From Pseudaminobacter soli (ex Li et al. 2025) (GTDB lineage Bacteria; Pseudomonadota; Alphaproteobacteria; Rhizobiales; Rhizobiaceae), in contig NZ_PXYL01000002.1 in NCBI RefSeq assembly GCF_003012705.1, positions 512,967-576,966 of the forward strand: 64,000 nucleotides of DNA. Direction: 5' to 3'. A program made the position numbers and the translations under genes. The notes below the pieces were generated by a model. The model searched no databases. It saw nothing but the letters and a program-made list of their open reading frames with translations, and had not been told where the DNA came from. This document shows, in pieces, positions 47,401 through 55,300 of the stretch (its first letter is position 1; the number at the start of each line of letters is the position of its first letter).

Positions 47401-47928
47401 ATGAGCCGGATCCCTGTTCATACGGTCGAGAACGCACCCGCTGCATCGCGCCCGCTCCTGCAAAGGATAGTCCAATCGACCCCGATGGAACGCCCCGCGA
47501 ACCTGCATGCCCAGATGGCGCATTCTCCGGCGGTCTTGACAGCGTACACGTCGCTCCGCGCCGTGCTTGCCGAGCAGAGTACCTTCATTCCGAAGGCGGG
47601 GGCGGCACTGATGCTTGCAGCGGCGGGTGTCGGCAACAGCTACATGATCCGGATCGCCAGTCGGCTCGCCCAGATGAACGGGTGGACCGACGACCAGGTG
47701 ACTGCCCTAACGACGGGCACTTCGACTAACGACACCAAGATCGACCTACTGACCGGCTTGGTCAGCGAAGCGGCTGCCAATTCAGGAAACGTCACCGATG
47801 CCACTTGGGACGCCGCTAAGCATGGCGGCTGGAACGATGCACAGCTGACCGACGCGTTCGCTTACGTGGGAGCAACGGTATTCACGGCATACTATCTGAA
47901 CTACGCACAAACCGACCTGGACATCTAA
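47401..47928 (+). CDS. Carboxymuconolactone decarboxylase/AhpD-fold protein lacking the CxxC motif
   Basis: 175 aa, ATG at 47401 with GAGGTG nine bases ahead. The helical layout matches the CMD/AhpD fold: ANLHAQMAHSPAVLTAYTSL, then the helix pair AALMLAAAGVGNSYMIRIAS and RLAQMNGWTDDQV, ending TVFTAYYLNY. In peroxidase members the central motif is E-x-x-C-x-x-C-x-x-x-H; here it reads GNSYMIRIAS with no cysteine and no histidine. It therefore cannot act as an AhpD-type disulfide reductase. It is the last gene of the LysR-linked run. A binding or isomerase role remains possible. Confidence 0.8.
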   Translation: MSRIPVHTVENAPAASRPLLQRIVQSTPMERPANLHAQMAHSPAVLTAYTSLRAVLAEQSTFIPKAGAALMLAAAGVGNSYMIRIASRLAQMNGWTDDQVTALTTGTSTNDTKIDLLTGLVSEAAANSGNVTDATWDAAKHGGWNDAQLTDAFAYVGATVFTAYYLNYAQTDLDI

Positions 47929-48100
47929 CGTCGACTTTTCTCCATGGAGGGCCACTTTCCACTATTGGCGGCCAAGAAGACGAGACACGCAGGGATGGGT
48001 GTTTTCGGGCGGCTTGGGCTTCTCCGGACATTTCGACGGAATCCGACAAGTGGGTGACGGACAGAGGCACCCACACGGACCTCGCGACGCTAGGGTGGGA

Positions 48101-48125
48101 AATGGCGGCCGAATTGGCCGCCATT
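48101..48125. terminator. Perfect 10-bp hairpin between convergent genes
   Basis: AATGGCGGCC-GAATT-GGCCGCCATT lies 25 bp past the stop of the hemerythrin-like gene (minus strand) and 170 bp past the decarboxylase-like gene. No U-run follows on either strand, so termination strength is uncertain. Confidence 0.5.
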
Positions 48126-48149
48126 GTAGATCGATACGCATCGACGGGC

Positions 48150-48860
48150 TCACGCCACAAGGTCGAGCTGGCGCGCGAGATCGGCGAATTCCGCCGCCGA
48201 CAGGTTCGGCCGCGCGGCAAATTCGATGACCGCATCGAAGGCCTCGCGTGGCGCCTGCTGCTTCATGCCGCTGAGCAGTGCGGCGCGCTCCGCCGGGTTG
48301 ATGGCCGGAATCATCAGTCGCATGAAAGCCATGGCTTTTTCCGGAGGAAGCGAGCCGACAATGCGATTTTCGATCGTCATCATCTCAGCATCGGAGAACA
48401 GCGACCAGAGCTGCGGAGCCGCTACGGTCTCCTCCTCGTGCATGTGCTCGAGGTCGTGGGCGACATAGTTGCCGAAAGTTAGGTAGAGGCGGCGTCCAAG
48501 GGCAGGGCGCTCTTCCGCCCTGGCCGCCTCGATGCTCGCCAAAAGCGTCTCGAGTTCGGCAAAGGTGGCTCGATGGTCATCATGCTGATGGTCGAGACGA
48601 TCGACCGAGACAGCGCCGCGCGTCCGCAGCGCGTCATGGATATGACCGTCTTCATGCTGGAGATGGGCGGCGGCGAGCACCAAAAGCGCGCGCATATCCA
48701 ACAGGAGTTCCGCCGTCGCGCGGGCATCGCCGAAATCGGCATTGCCCAGCCGGATGAGAAGATCACATTGGGCTTTCCGAAGGCCCTTGTGAATGGGGCC
48801 GTAGATATCATGGCGGCCGTTGAGATCGGCGATCTTGTTGGGATGATGTCCGTGGGTCAT
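48150..48860 (-). CDS. Hemerythrin-like domain protein
   Basis: 236 aa from the ATG at 48860 with TTTGGAG six bases ahead; a TTG at 48872 inside that ribosome site is rejected. A four-helix hemerythrin/HHE domain fills residues ~15-150, with candidate diiron ligands spread over IYGPIHKGLRKAQCD, LAAAHLQHEDGHIHDALR, LDHQHDDHRATFAELE and YVAHDLEHMHEEE. The C-terminal ~85 residues are helical with no clear match. Hemerythrin-like proteins sense or carry oxygen, NO or iron, or repair iron-sulfur centres. It is divergent from two flavin split-barrel genes with a 136-bp gap, suggesting shared redox or oxygen control. Confidence 0.85.
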   Translation of the reverse strand: MTHGHHPNKIADLNGRHDIYGPIHKGLRKAQCDLLIRLGNADFGDARATAELLLDMRALLVLAAAHLQHEDGHIHDALRTRGAVSVDRLDHQHDDHRATFAELETLLASIEAARAEERPALGRRLYLTFGNYVAHDLEHMHEEETVAAPQLWSLFSDAEMMTIENRIVGSLPPEKAMAFMRLMIPAINPAERAALLSGMKQQAPREAFDAVIEFAARPNLSAAEFADLARQLDLVA

Positions 48861-48996
48861 GAAACGCTCCAAAGTTGGTATCTATGGTGCAAAATTCTAT
48901 GGATGCGGCGCCGACATCTCTTCCTAAAAGCTTCTTAAGCGGCTCTCCCTTTTCCTAAAAATTTGCTATTTGTGATTGGACGCTCTGGAGAACACG

Positions 48997-49473
48997 ATGA
49001 TCAGCGCGGATGTCGCTGCGTTTGTCGAAAGCCCGGTCATGATACTGGTGTCGACGCGCGATAGCGCGCATCGCGCTTTCATTGCGCGCGGGTCGGGTAT
49101 CCGTTTCGACCGGCGACACGGACATCTCGACGTGCTTCTGTGCCGTGGCCAGTGGTCCGATGTAGCTGGCAACGCGGTGAGAGGTGCTCCCATAGCGGTC
49201 ACCGTAGTGCGGCCGAGCGACTATCGCGCCTTTCAGGTGAAGGGCGTGATCCAGGAGGTCGCTTCGCCCTCCGAGGAGGAACAGCAGCGCGCGACGGCCT
49301 ATGTGGCGCGCATGCTTGAGATCATGGCAGAACTGGGCGTCACGAAGGTTCAGCTTTCGCACACGCTGACGGACAAGGACCTCGTCCGGATTAGTTTCCA
49401 GCCCACCGATCTGTTCGCGCAAACGCCAGGCCCGGATGCGGGCCAGCGTGTGGGGCACCCGATCCAGCGATGA
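48997..49473 (+). CDS. Pyridoxamine-phosphate-oxidase-like FMN split-barrel protein
   Basis: 158 aa; the ATG at 48997 with TGGAG upstream is preferred over a TTG at 48976. A small beta-barrel is evident: VMILVSTRDSAHRAFIARGS, LDVLLCRGQWSDVAGNAV, PIAVTVVRPSDYRAFQVKG. A C-terminal helix follows, as in PNPOx-like flavin-binding proteins. It overlaps the next gene by four bases (ATGA), so the two are translated together. Likely a flavin- or heme-binding sensor or reductase; no specific reaction can be named. Confidence 0.78.
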   Translation: MISADVAAFVESPVMILVSTRDSAHRAFIARGSGIRFDRRHGHLDVLLCRGQWSDVAGNAVRGAPIAVTVVRPSDYRAFQVKGVIQEVASPSEEEQQRATAYVARMLEIMAELGVTKVQLSHTLTDKDLVRISFQPTDLFAQTPGPDAGQRVGHPIQR

Positions 49474-50810
49474 TCCGGCTCACCGATATCCGCGACAGTT
49501 TCGAGGGCGTCATTCCGTCGGTCATCGCAACCACGGATGCGGATGGCGTACCCAACATCTCGTATCTCTCGCACGTCCACTACATCGATGAACGGCATGT
49601 CGCGCTGTCCAACCAGTTCTTCTCGAAAACTGCGGCCAATGTCCGCTATCGTGGTGTCGCGACAGCGATGGTCGTCGACGGGCGGACCGGGCAGCAGCAC
49701 ATCCTCGACCTGCATTTCGTGAGGTCGATCGGCGAGGGGGACTTGTTCGAGCGCGTGGCGTCGCATCTTGCCGTGATGAGCGTCTCCCAGGGAATGGGCG
49801 ATGTGATGAAGCTGCGCAGCCTTGACATCTACGAAGTGGAGGATTGTCGGCCGATTGTGCCGGTCGTGTCGCTCGCCGAGCCGGAAGAGACGGAGCCGCC
49901 GCGCGACCGCCTCTACGCAGCGGGACAGCTTTGTGCGGCCATCGCCGAACAGGGTGATGCCGAAGCCATGCTCGATTGCGCGCTGGGAGGGTTGCAGTCG
50001 CAGTTCGGCTTCGCCAACGCGGTTGTGCTCGTGCCGGACGAGGAAGGCAGGAAGCTGAGCACGATCGCCAGCCGCGGCTATCCAGCCTTCGGTTTCGGCT
50101 CCGAGGCGACGGTGGGGGAGGGCACCATCGGCACGGCCGCAGCGATGCGTCGCCCGTTGCGCATCAGCGACATGCGACGTGGTCACCGATACGCTTCGGC
50201 GGTGCACGCCGAGATTATGCGAAGCGGACCGGAACACATCCCGCTTCCCTCCCTTGCACAGCCGCGCAGCCAGCTGGCGGTGCCGATGTTGAGCCGAGGA
50301 AGGCTACTTGGCGTCCTGTTCGTCGAATCGGAAAGGAGCTTCGCGTTCAGCCATCGCGACGAGGAGGCGCTGTCGCTTGTCGCCAGCCAGCTTGCGACAA
50401 GCCTGTTGCTGGCGGAGCGGGACCGATCGGAAGGCGTAGCACCGCCTCCCGCAAGTCACCAGCCATCGCCGGCTCCAGCGGCGCGGTGCATTCGGGTCCG
50501 ATACTTTCCTCTCGATGGCAGCATTTTCGTTGACGGCGAGTATGTCATCCGCGGCCTGCCCGGGCGGCTGCTCCATCATTTCCTTGCCGCATTTTTCGAA
50601 ACCGGGCGCACTGATTTTTCCAACCGGGAAATTCGTCGCGACCGCTCGCTCCAGCTGCCCGATTTCAAGGACAATCTCGAAACCCGCCTCATTCTCTTGC
50701 GTCGTCGCCTGGAAGAACGGGGAGGGCCGATCCAGCTCTCAAGGCCGGAACGGGGACAGATCCGGCTGGAGTGCGACGGTCTTCCAGAGATCGAAATCGC
50801 AACAGGCTGA
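49470..50810 (+). CDS. FMN split-barrel / GAF / winged-helix-like fusion protein
   Basis: 446 aa in three parts. Residues ~5-145 are a PNPOx-like barrel (GVIPSVIATTDADGVPNISY, VALSNQFFSKTAANVRYRG). Residues ~150-315 are a GAF domain (LDCALGGLQSQFGFANAVVL, GEGTIGTAAAMRRPLRISD, QLAVPMLSRGRLLGVLFVE). Residues ~345-446 resemble an OmpR-type winged helix (SIFVDGEYVIRGLPGRLLHH, LETRLILLRRRLEERGGPI). A Pro/Ala linker (PPPASHQPSPAPAA) separates GAF and tail. It looks like a flavin- and ligand-sensing regulator. It overlaps the upstream barrel gene and faces a hemerythrin gene across the promoter. DNA binding is inferred from the tail alone. Confidence 0.8.
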   Translation: MIRLTDIRDSFEGVIPSVIATTDADGVPNISYLSHVHYIDERHVALSNQFFSKTAANVRYRGVATAMVVDGRTGQQHILDLHFVRSIGEGDLFERVASHLAVMSVSQGMGDVMKLRSLDIYEVEDCRPIVPVVSLAEPEETEPPRDRLYAAGQLCAAIAEQGDAEAMLDCALGGLQSQFGFANAVVLVPDEEGRKLSTIASRGYPAFGFGSEATVGEGTIGTAAAMRRPLRISDMRRGHRYASAVHAEIMRSGPEHIPLPSLAQPRSQLAVPMLSRGRLLGVLFVESERSFAFSHRDEEALSLVASQLATSLLLAERDRSEGVAPPPASHQPSPAPAARCIRVRYFPLDGSIFVDGEYVIRGLPGRLLHHFLAAFFETGRTDFSNREIRRDRSLQLPDFKDNLETRLILLRRRLEERGGPIQLSRPERGQIRLECDGLPEIEIATG

Positions 50811-50930
50811 GGTTCTGGGGCGAATGTTACTATCCCCGGCTGTCCTTGGCAGCGGGTTGCCTCGAGCTTCGGCTAAGGAGCCTTCATATTAGCCACCCGC
50901 TTCGGTTTCCATGTCATTTTCTATTTGGAT

Positions 50931-52148
50931 CTATGGTTGTTCCTCAGGAGGCCTGATGTGACGAAACTGGACTAGAACCAACAAATCGTAGCTTATTTTC
51001 AGCGCTCCACAGATCAGGAACGGCCAGGCTCGGAGCGAAGCGGCAAAGAGCAATCCCGCCAAGGTCGGGCTGATCGCGGCAGCCAAACTGCGAGGAACCG
51101 ACGTGAAGCTGGCGGCGGCGGCACGCTCCGTCACGGTTACGACTGCCATGACGTAGGATGAGCGCGTCGGCACATCCATCTGCGACAACGCCGCCCGGAC
51201 CAGCAGCAAGGCGAGTGCCACCGATAACGTTGGTGCCAGTGCTGCCAACATCAGGGCGATGCTAGAGGGGATGTGTGTGAACACCATGGTATTGATGAGC
51301 CCGATGCGTCGCGACAGCCAGGCGGCAACCGGATAGGAAGCCGCCGACAGCAACCCGGACCAGAAGAAGAACGTGCCCGCCTGCGAAAGCGATAGGTTGA
51401 ACTTCTCGAACAGCCACAACGCCAACAGGGACTGAACCACAAAGCCGCCGGCGAACGCGTCGAGACTGAACAGCGCTGCCAGCTTGAACACGACGCGGCG
51501 GGAGGGCCCGAGCGCGGCCGTTCGCTTTGTTTCCTGGGTCATTTCACGCGCGGGGATGCGAGCATACAGGGTGCCTCCCAGCGCGCCCAGCAACGCATAC
51601 AGGACGAACATGACCTTTATGCCGCCGAGCCGGTCGAGACCGAACATCGCCAGATGATCCGGAACCGCCGCCGCCAGCCCACCAAACGCCGCGGCGATGG
51701 CTCCTACCAAGCTGTAACGTGCAAACATTTTGGTACGCTCAGAGGCCGTGACCTCGCGCGCCAGCACGGCATGTTCCAATGGCACGAATATGCTGACGCT
51801 GCCGGCCGATGGGTTGACCGTGCCGGCGAACGCAACGAACAGGAGCAGCGCATAGTCATGAAGGCTGACGAACGCCGCGCCGGTTGCAAACATCAAGCCG
51901 GCGGCGGCAAGCAAAAGCCGGCGATGATCGTGGCGCGCACCCAGGAAACCGATACCAATCGTGAGAAGTGCCGATCCCAATAGCGACGCGGTCGCAAGGA
52001 TCCCGACTTGGAGCGGAGCAAATCCGAGCGCGAGCAGATACACCGGCAACAGCACGGCCACGAAGGCGTCGCCGAAGTCACGCAGAGCACGAGCCGCAAA
52101 CAGATAACTTGCCGGTTGGATCGGGCGCATTCGTTTTGCCAGCCACAT
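50931..52148 (-). CDS. Major facilitator superfamily transporter
   Basis: 405 aa, twelve probable helices. The motif region between helices 2 and 3 reads GFLGARHDHRRLLLAAAGLM, and the second-half counterpart is AAWLSRRIGLINTMVFTHIP. There is an Arg in helix 1 (FAARALRDFGDAFVAVLLPV). The ATG at 52148 has no good ribosome site, and a second ATG at 52130 is nearly as likely. Substrate unknown. The upstream region is shared with the leader of the Gly/His-rich gene, which is divergent. Confidence 0.88.
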   Translation of the reverse strand: MWLAKRMRPIQPASYLFAARALRDFGDAFVAVLLPVYLLALGFAPLQVGILATASLLGSALLTIGIGFLGARHDHRRLLLAAAGLMFATGAAFVSLHDYALLLFVAFAGTVNPSAGSVSIFVPLEHAVLAREVTASERTKMFARYSLVGAIAAAFGGLAAAVPDHLAMFGLDRLGGIKVMFVLYALLGALGGTLYARIPAREMTQETKRTAALGPSRRVVFKLAALFSLDAFAGGFVVQSLLALWLFEKFNLSLSQAGTFFFWSGLLSAASYPVAAWLSRRIGLINTMVFTHIPSSIALMLAALAPTLSVALALLLVRAALSQMDVPTRSSYVMAVVTVTERAAAASFTSVPRSLAAAISPTLAGLLFAASLRAWPFLICGALKISYDLLVLVQFRHIRPPEEQP

Positions 52149-52274
52149 ACAACGTAGGCGGGAGCAGAATACTCCAGATACATCGGCAAGTGAGAGATGG
52201 GGTGGTCAGCAGGACGCACCTATCTCAGGGGCGGACGTCACTTTGATGTGAGCGCCTCAAAACACGGCAAGTTC

Positions 52275-52449
52275 CAGGGAATTTTTGCGCTCGCGTTGCG
52301 TTTATCTTGGAGGTCCGGTAGCGGCCCAACCCCCACGATAATCGCATCGAGGTGCATCCCCCTACGATCATCGCAGGCCTTGAGCTCCACGGACGACTTT
52401 CCTTGGAGAAGACAATGAGACACTATCTCTCAACACTCGCATGTTCCGG
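52275..52449 (+). repeat. Inverted duplication, left arm (leader and start of the Gly/His-rich gene)
   Basis: About 175 bp that match the reverse complement of 57131-57306 at roughly 90% identity by eye, with a few short gaps. It spans the 5' leader, two CGATNATCG sites (52336-52344 and 52365-52373, 29 bp apart), the ribosome site TTGGAGAAG and the first eleven codons of the gene at 52415. The start codon is intact ATG here. Confidence 0.85.
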
Positions 52450-53041
52450 GCTGCTAAGCATTGGAGCGCTTTGCGGCACCGCAGCTTTTGCCGGGAGCAT
52501 TCCCAGCCCGGTTCCCGATGAGCCCACGACATGGAATCTGTCTTGCACCACGGCAGCCTGCCAAGGCCGTTTTGAATCGGCCGTCCTGATGCGTAGGTCC
52601 TCAGGCAGCGCGGGCAGCGGCCTGCAACTCGTCCGCGGCATGGGCGGAGGTGGCGGCGGCTTCATGCACGGCGGCGGCGGTGGGTTCCACGGTGGCGGTG
52701 GCTTTGGCGGCTTCCATGGAGGCGGCGGCTTTGGCGGTTTCCACGGTATGGGTGGCGGCTTCCCCGGTATGGGCGGTGGCTTTCACGGCTTTGGCGGCCC
52801 CTTCCATGGCATGGGCGGCTTCCGCGGGTTTGACCGTGGTTTCCATGGCATGGGGGGCTTTCATGGAATGGGCCGGTTCCACGATCGTCGCTTTGTTCAT
52901 GCCCGTCGGTTCCGCAACAACAACTTCTTCTTTGACAATGGTGCCTTCTTTGGGTTCGGCCTGCCGTGGTATTCCTACTGCGATCCCTACTATTACGGCT
53001 ACTATGGCACCTGCTATCCGGGGTATTACTCAGGGTATTGA
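52415..53041 (+). CDS. Secreted Gly/His/Phe-rich protein
   Basis: 208 aa, ATG at 52415 with TTGGAGAAG ahead. The signal peptide is about residues 1-27 (LSTLACSGLLSIGALCGTAA, cleavage after FA-G). A short middle part holds two cysteines (LSCTTAACQG). Then come ~90 residues of GGFHGGGG, GMGGGFPGMGGGFHG-type repeats, and a C-terminal Tyr/Cys cap (WYSYCDPYYYGYYGTCYPGY). The His/Gly repeats suggest metal binding or a structural surface protein. Its leader is duplicated in inverse orientation ahead of the exporter operon at 57093. An interrupted-stem terminator follows 70 bp after the stop. Confidence 0.85.
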   Translation: MRHYLSTLACSGLLSIGALCGTAAFAGSIPSPVPDEPTTWNLSCTTAACQGRFESAVLMRRSSGSAGSGLQLVRGMGGGGGGFMHGGGGGFHGGGGFGGFHGGGGFGGFHGMGGGFPGMGGGFHGFGGPFHGMGGFRGFDRGFHGMGGFHGMGRFHDRRFVHARRFRNNNFFFDNGAFFGFGLPWYSYCDPYYYGYYGTCYPGYYSGY

Positions 53042-53350
53042 TTGCGCCACAGGCTCAGGCGACCCTAGTTCGCGAAGGACAGCCGCCGCATGAAGGTCTG
53101 CCGCTTGCGGGCAAGCGCCCGTCATCTTGCCATAAGATGACCGGCGCTTGGTTTTCTGAACCTTCACCCGTATCCGGCGCTTGCCCGGTGAAGAACAAAG
53201 TCTCGCCTGCAGCGGCTGGCTGGCTCCCTGCGTTCAGGCCGACGCCTAGGCCTCCTGTGCCTTAAGGCAGCCTTGCGCGCACCTGAGGCGGGTAGCCTCA
53301 CAACTATGAAACCAAATCGAGCACTCCGCGTTCGGAGTTGCCCCAACAGT
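53042..53350. other. Convergent intergenic region
   Basis: 309 bp between the Gly/His-rich gene and the oppositely read exporter operon. It holds the terminator at 53113-53155 and a short TGCCTTAAGGCA palindrome near 53258. No gene is supported. Confidence 0.5.
53113..53155 (+). terminator. Rho-independent terminator of the Gly/His-rich gene
   Basis: Stem AAGCGCC-C-GTCATCTT with loop GCCAT and the complementary AAGATGAC-C-GGCGCTT (one C-C mismatch), followed by GG and TTTT. It is oriented for the plus-strand gene ending at 53041. Confidence 0.8.
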
Positions 53351-54586
53351 CTATGCGAAGCGAAGTGCCTCGATCGGATCGAGCCGTGCGGCCCGATGGG
53401 CTGGATAGACGCCAAACGAAATGCCAATCAGGCCCGAAAATCCACAAGCCAGGACAATCGCCCAGGGGCTGATCAGAATGGGCCAGCCAGCCTCCCATGC
53501 GATTGCAACTGCCGCTGCCGCTCCAAGCACCGCACCGACAAGCCCGCCCATCAATGCCAGGATCAAGGCTTCGATCAGGAACTGCCATAGGATATCGCGG
53601 CGGCTGGCCCCGACAGCCATGCGCAAACCTATTTCGCGAGTGCGTTCGGTCACGGAAACCAGCATGATGTTCATGACGCTGATGCCGCCAACGACCAGCG
53701 AGACTGATGCCACCGCAATTAGGAGAATGCCGAGGAGCCGCACCGCTGCGCCGCGTGCCGTGAGGACATCCGCCGGATTATCGATGCTGAAGTCACTCGG
53801 AGCATCCCCGCGAATGCGATGCCGCTGCCGAAGCAGCGCTTCGATCTGTTGTTGCGTCTCTGACATGGCGGCCGCATCCGATACCTTGATCGAAATGAAA
53901 TCCAGGGCCTCGCGGGTTGTGCCGCGCACGGCGCCGAGCACCCGGCTTTTCGCCGTCAATAGCGGGATGAACACCACATCGTCTTGACTACGGTTTGCCG
54001 CCCCCAACCCCTTTTTGTCGAGCACGCCGATGACGGTGAAAGGCACGTTGCCGATCCGAAGCGTTTCACCGACTCCGGCGCGTCCGTCGAAAAGTTCCTC
54101 GACAATAACCGACCCTACGATGACCACCTTGGCTCCGGATCCGACTTCTTCGTCGGTAAAGGACCGACCGTTGACAATTTGCCACTCGCGAGCCACCAGG
54201 TAGTCGCTATTGATCCCAGCAACCAGGGTCACCCAGTTCCTGTTTGCGGCCACCAGCGGCATGGAGCGCGATAGCAACGGGGCGGCAACCTGCACGTCCG
54301 CCAGCTCGCGGCGAATAGCTGCCGCATCCTCTTCGGTCAGTGTGGGCTGTGTTCCAGATTGGAGCTTCGCCCCGTTGGAATTCTGGGCCCCGGGCAACAC
54401 CAGCAGCAGATTGGCGCCAAGCGTGCGGATCTTCTCCGAAACCTCCGCCTGTGCGCCGGCGCCGATCGATATCATGCAGACCACAGCGGCGACGCCAACG
54501 ACGACCCCAAGCACGGTCAGGGCGCTTCGCAGTTTGTTTGCGCCAAGCGCGCGCGTGGCGATCCCCATGCTCTCCAGCGGGCTCAT
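53351..54586 (-). CDS. MacB-type ABC exporter permease
   Basis: 411 aa. The N-terminal helix is ALTVLGVVVGVAAVVCMISI, followed by a ~220-residue periplasmic MacB core (LGANLLLVLPGAQ, PLVAANRNWVTLVAGINSDY). Three C-terminal helices make up the FtsX-like domain (ASVSLVVGGISVMNIMLVSV, TERTREIGLRMAVGASRRDI). In canonical MacB the ATPase is fused in front; here it is a separate gene overlapping by four bases. Mechanotransmission exporters of this kind pull peptides or small molecules from the periplasm through a MacA-type adaptor and TolC. Third product in a four-gene operon led by a small secreted protein. Confidence 0.93.
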   Translation of the reverse strand: MSPLESMGIATRALGANKLRSALTVLGVVVGVAAVVCMISIGAGAQAEVSEKIRTLGANLLLVLPGAQNSNGAKLQSGTQPTLTEEDAAAIRRELADVQVAAPLLSRSMPLVAANRNWVTLVAGINSDYLVAREWQIVNGRSFTDEEVGSGAKVVIVGSVIVEELFDGRAGVGETLRIGNVPFTVIGVLDKKGLGAANRSQDDVVFIPLLTAKSRVLGAVRGTTREALDFISIKVSDAAAMSETQQQIEALLRQRHRIRGDAPSDFSIDNPADVLTARGAAVRLLGILLIAVASVSLVVGGISVMNIMLVSVTERTREIGLRMAVGASRRDILWQFLIEALILALMGGLVGAVLGAAAAVAIAWEAGWPILISPWAIVLACGFSGLIGISFGVYPAHRAARLDPIEALRFA

Positions 54587-55299
54587 TCCGGGAACTCCGC
54601 AAGCGCACCCTGAGGTGATGTCGCTTCATCCTTGAGGATCTGCCCATCATGTAGGGCAATCTGTCGTTGCGCACGATCGGCGACATTGGTGGCATGCGTA
54701 ACCATGATGATGGTGCGGCCGCTGCGGTGAAGATCCTCGAACAGGGACAGAATCTCATCGCTGGTACGACTGTCCAGCGAACCAGTCGGCTCGTCGGCCA
54801 GGATCAGAGCAGGGTCGTTCACGATTGCACGCGCAATGACGACCCGCTGCTGCTCTCCTCCCGAGAGCTGGCTCGGCCAATGGTGACCGCGCTCGGCAAG
54901 GCCTACACTGTCAAGCGCATCCTTGGCCCTGCGGCGTCGCTGTGAGCGAGCAACGCCCGCGTAGATGAGGGGTAATTCGATATTTTCCAGCGCAGTCGCC
55001 CGGGGCAGCAGGACGGGCAATTGGAATATGAAGCCGATGGCCTGACGTCTTATGGCCGCGCGCTTCTCCTCGCTGAGCTTTGCAACCGCCTGCCCCTGCA
55101 GAAAGTATTCGCCGGAATCTGGCCGTTCCAATAGGCCCACAAGGTTCATCAAGGTCGATTTGCCTGAACCCGAGCGGCCGCGGATCGCAACAAACTCGCC
55201 GTGCCTGACCAACAGCGACACATCGGACACCGCCCGAATGATAGTCGCGCCGGAGGGGTAGCATTTCGTGATTCCAACGGTCTGGAGCAGGGGCTGCAT
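54583..55299 (-). CDS. MacB/LolD-type ABC exporter ATPase
   Basis: 238 aa from the ATG at 55299, one base after the adaptor gene's stop; 18 extra upstream codons would overlap the adaptor and are rejected. Walker A is GRSGSGKST, the Q-loop region [12 protein letters not shown], the signature [15 protein letters not shown], Walker [13 protein letters not shown] and the H-loop [14 protein letters not shown] and the short length mark the MacB/LolD/FtsE subfamily. It powers the permease encoded just downstream, with which it shares an ATGA overlap. Confidence 0.93.
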   Translation of the reverse strand: MQPLLQTVGITKCYPSGATIIRAVSDVSLLVRHGEFVAIRGRSGSGKSTLMNLVGLLERPDSGEYFLQGQAVAKLSEEKRAAIRRQAIGFIFQLPVLLPRATALENIELPLIYAGVARSQRRRRAKDALDSVGLAERGHHWPSQLSGGEQQRVVIARAIVNDPALILADEPTGSLDSRTSDEILSLFEDLHRSGRTIIMVTHATNVADRAQRQIALHDGQILKDEATSPQGALAEFPE

Positions 55300-55300
55300 C

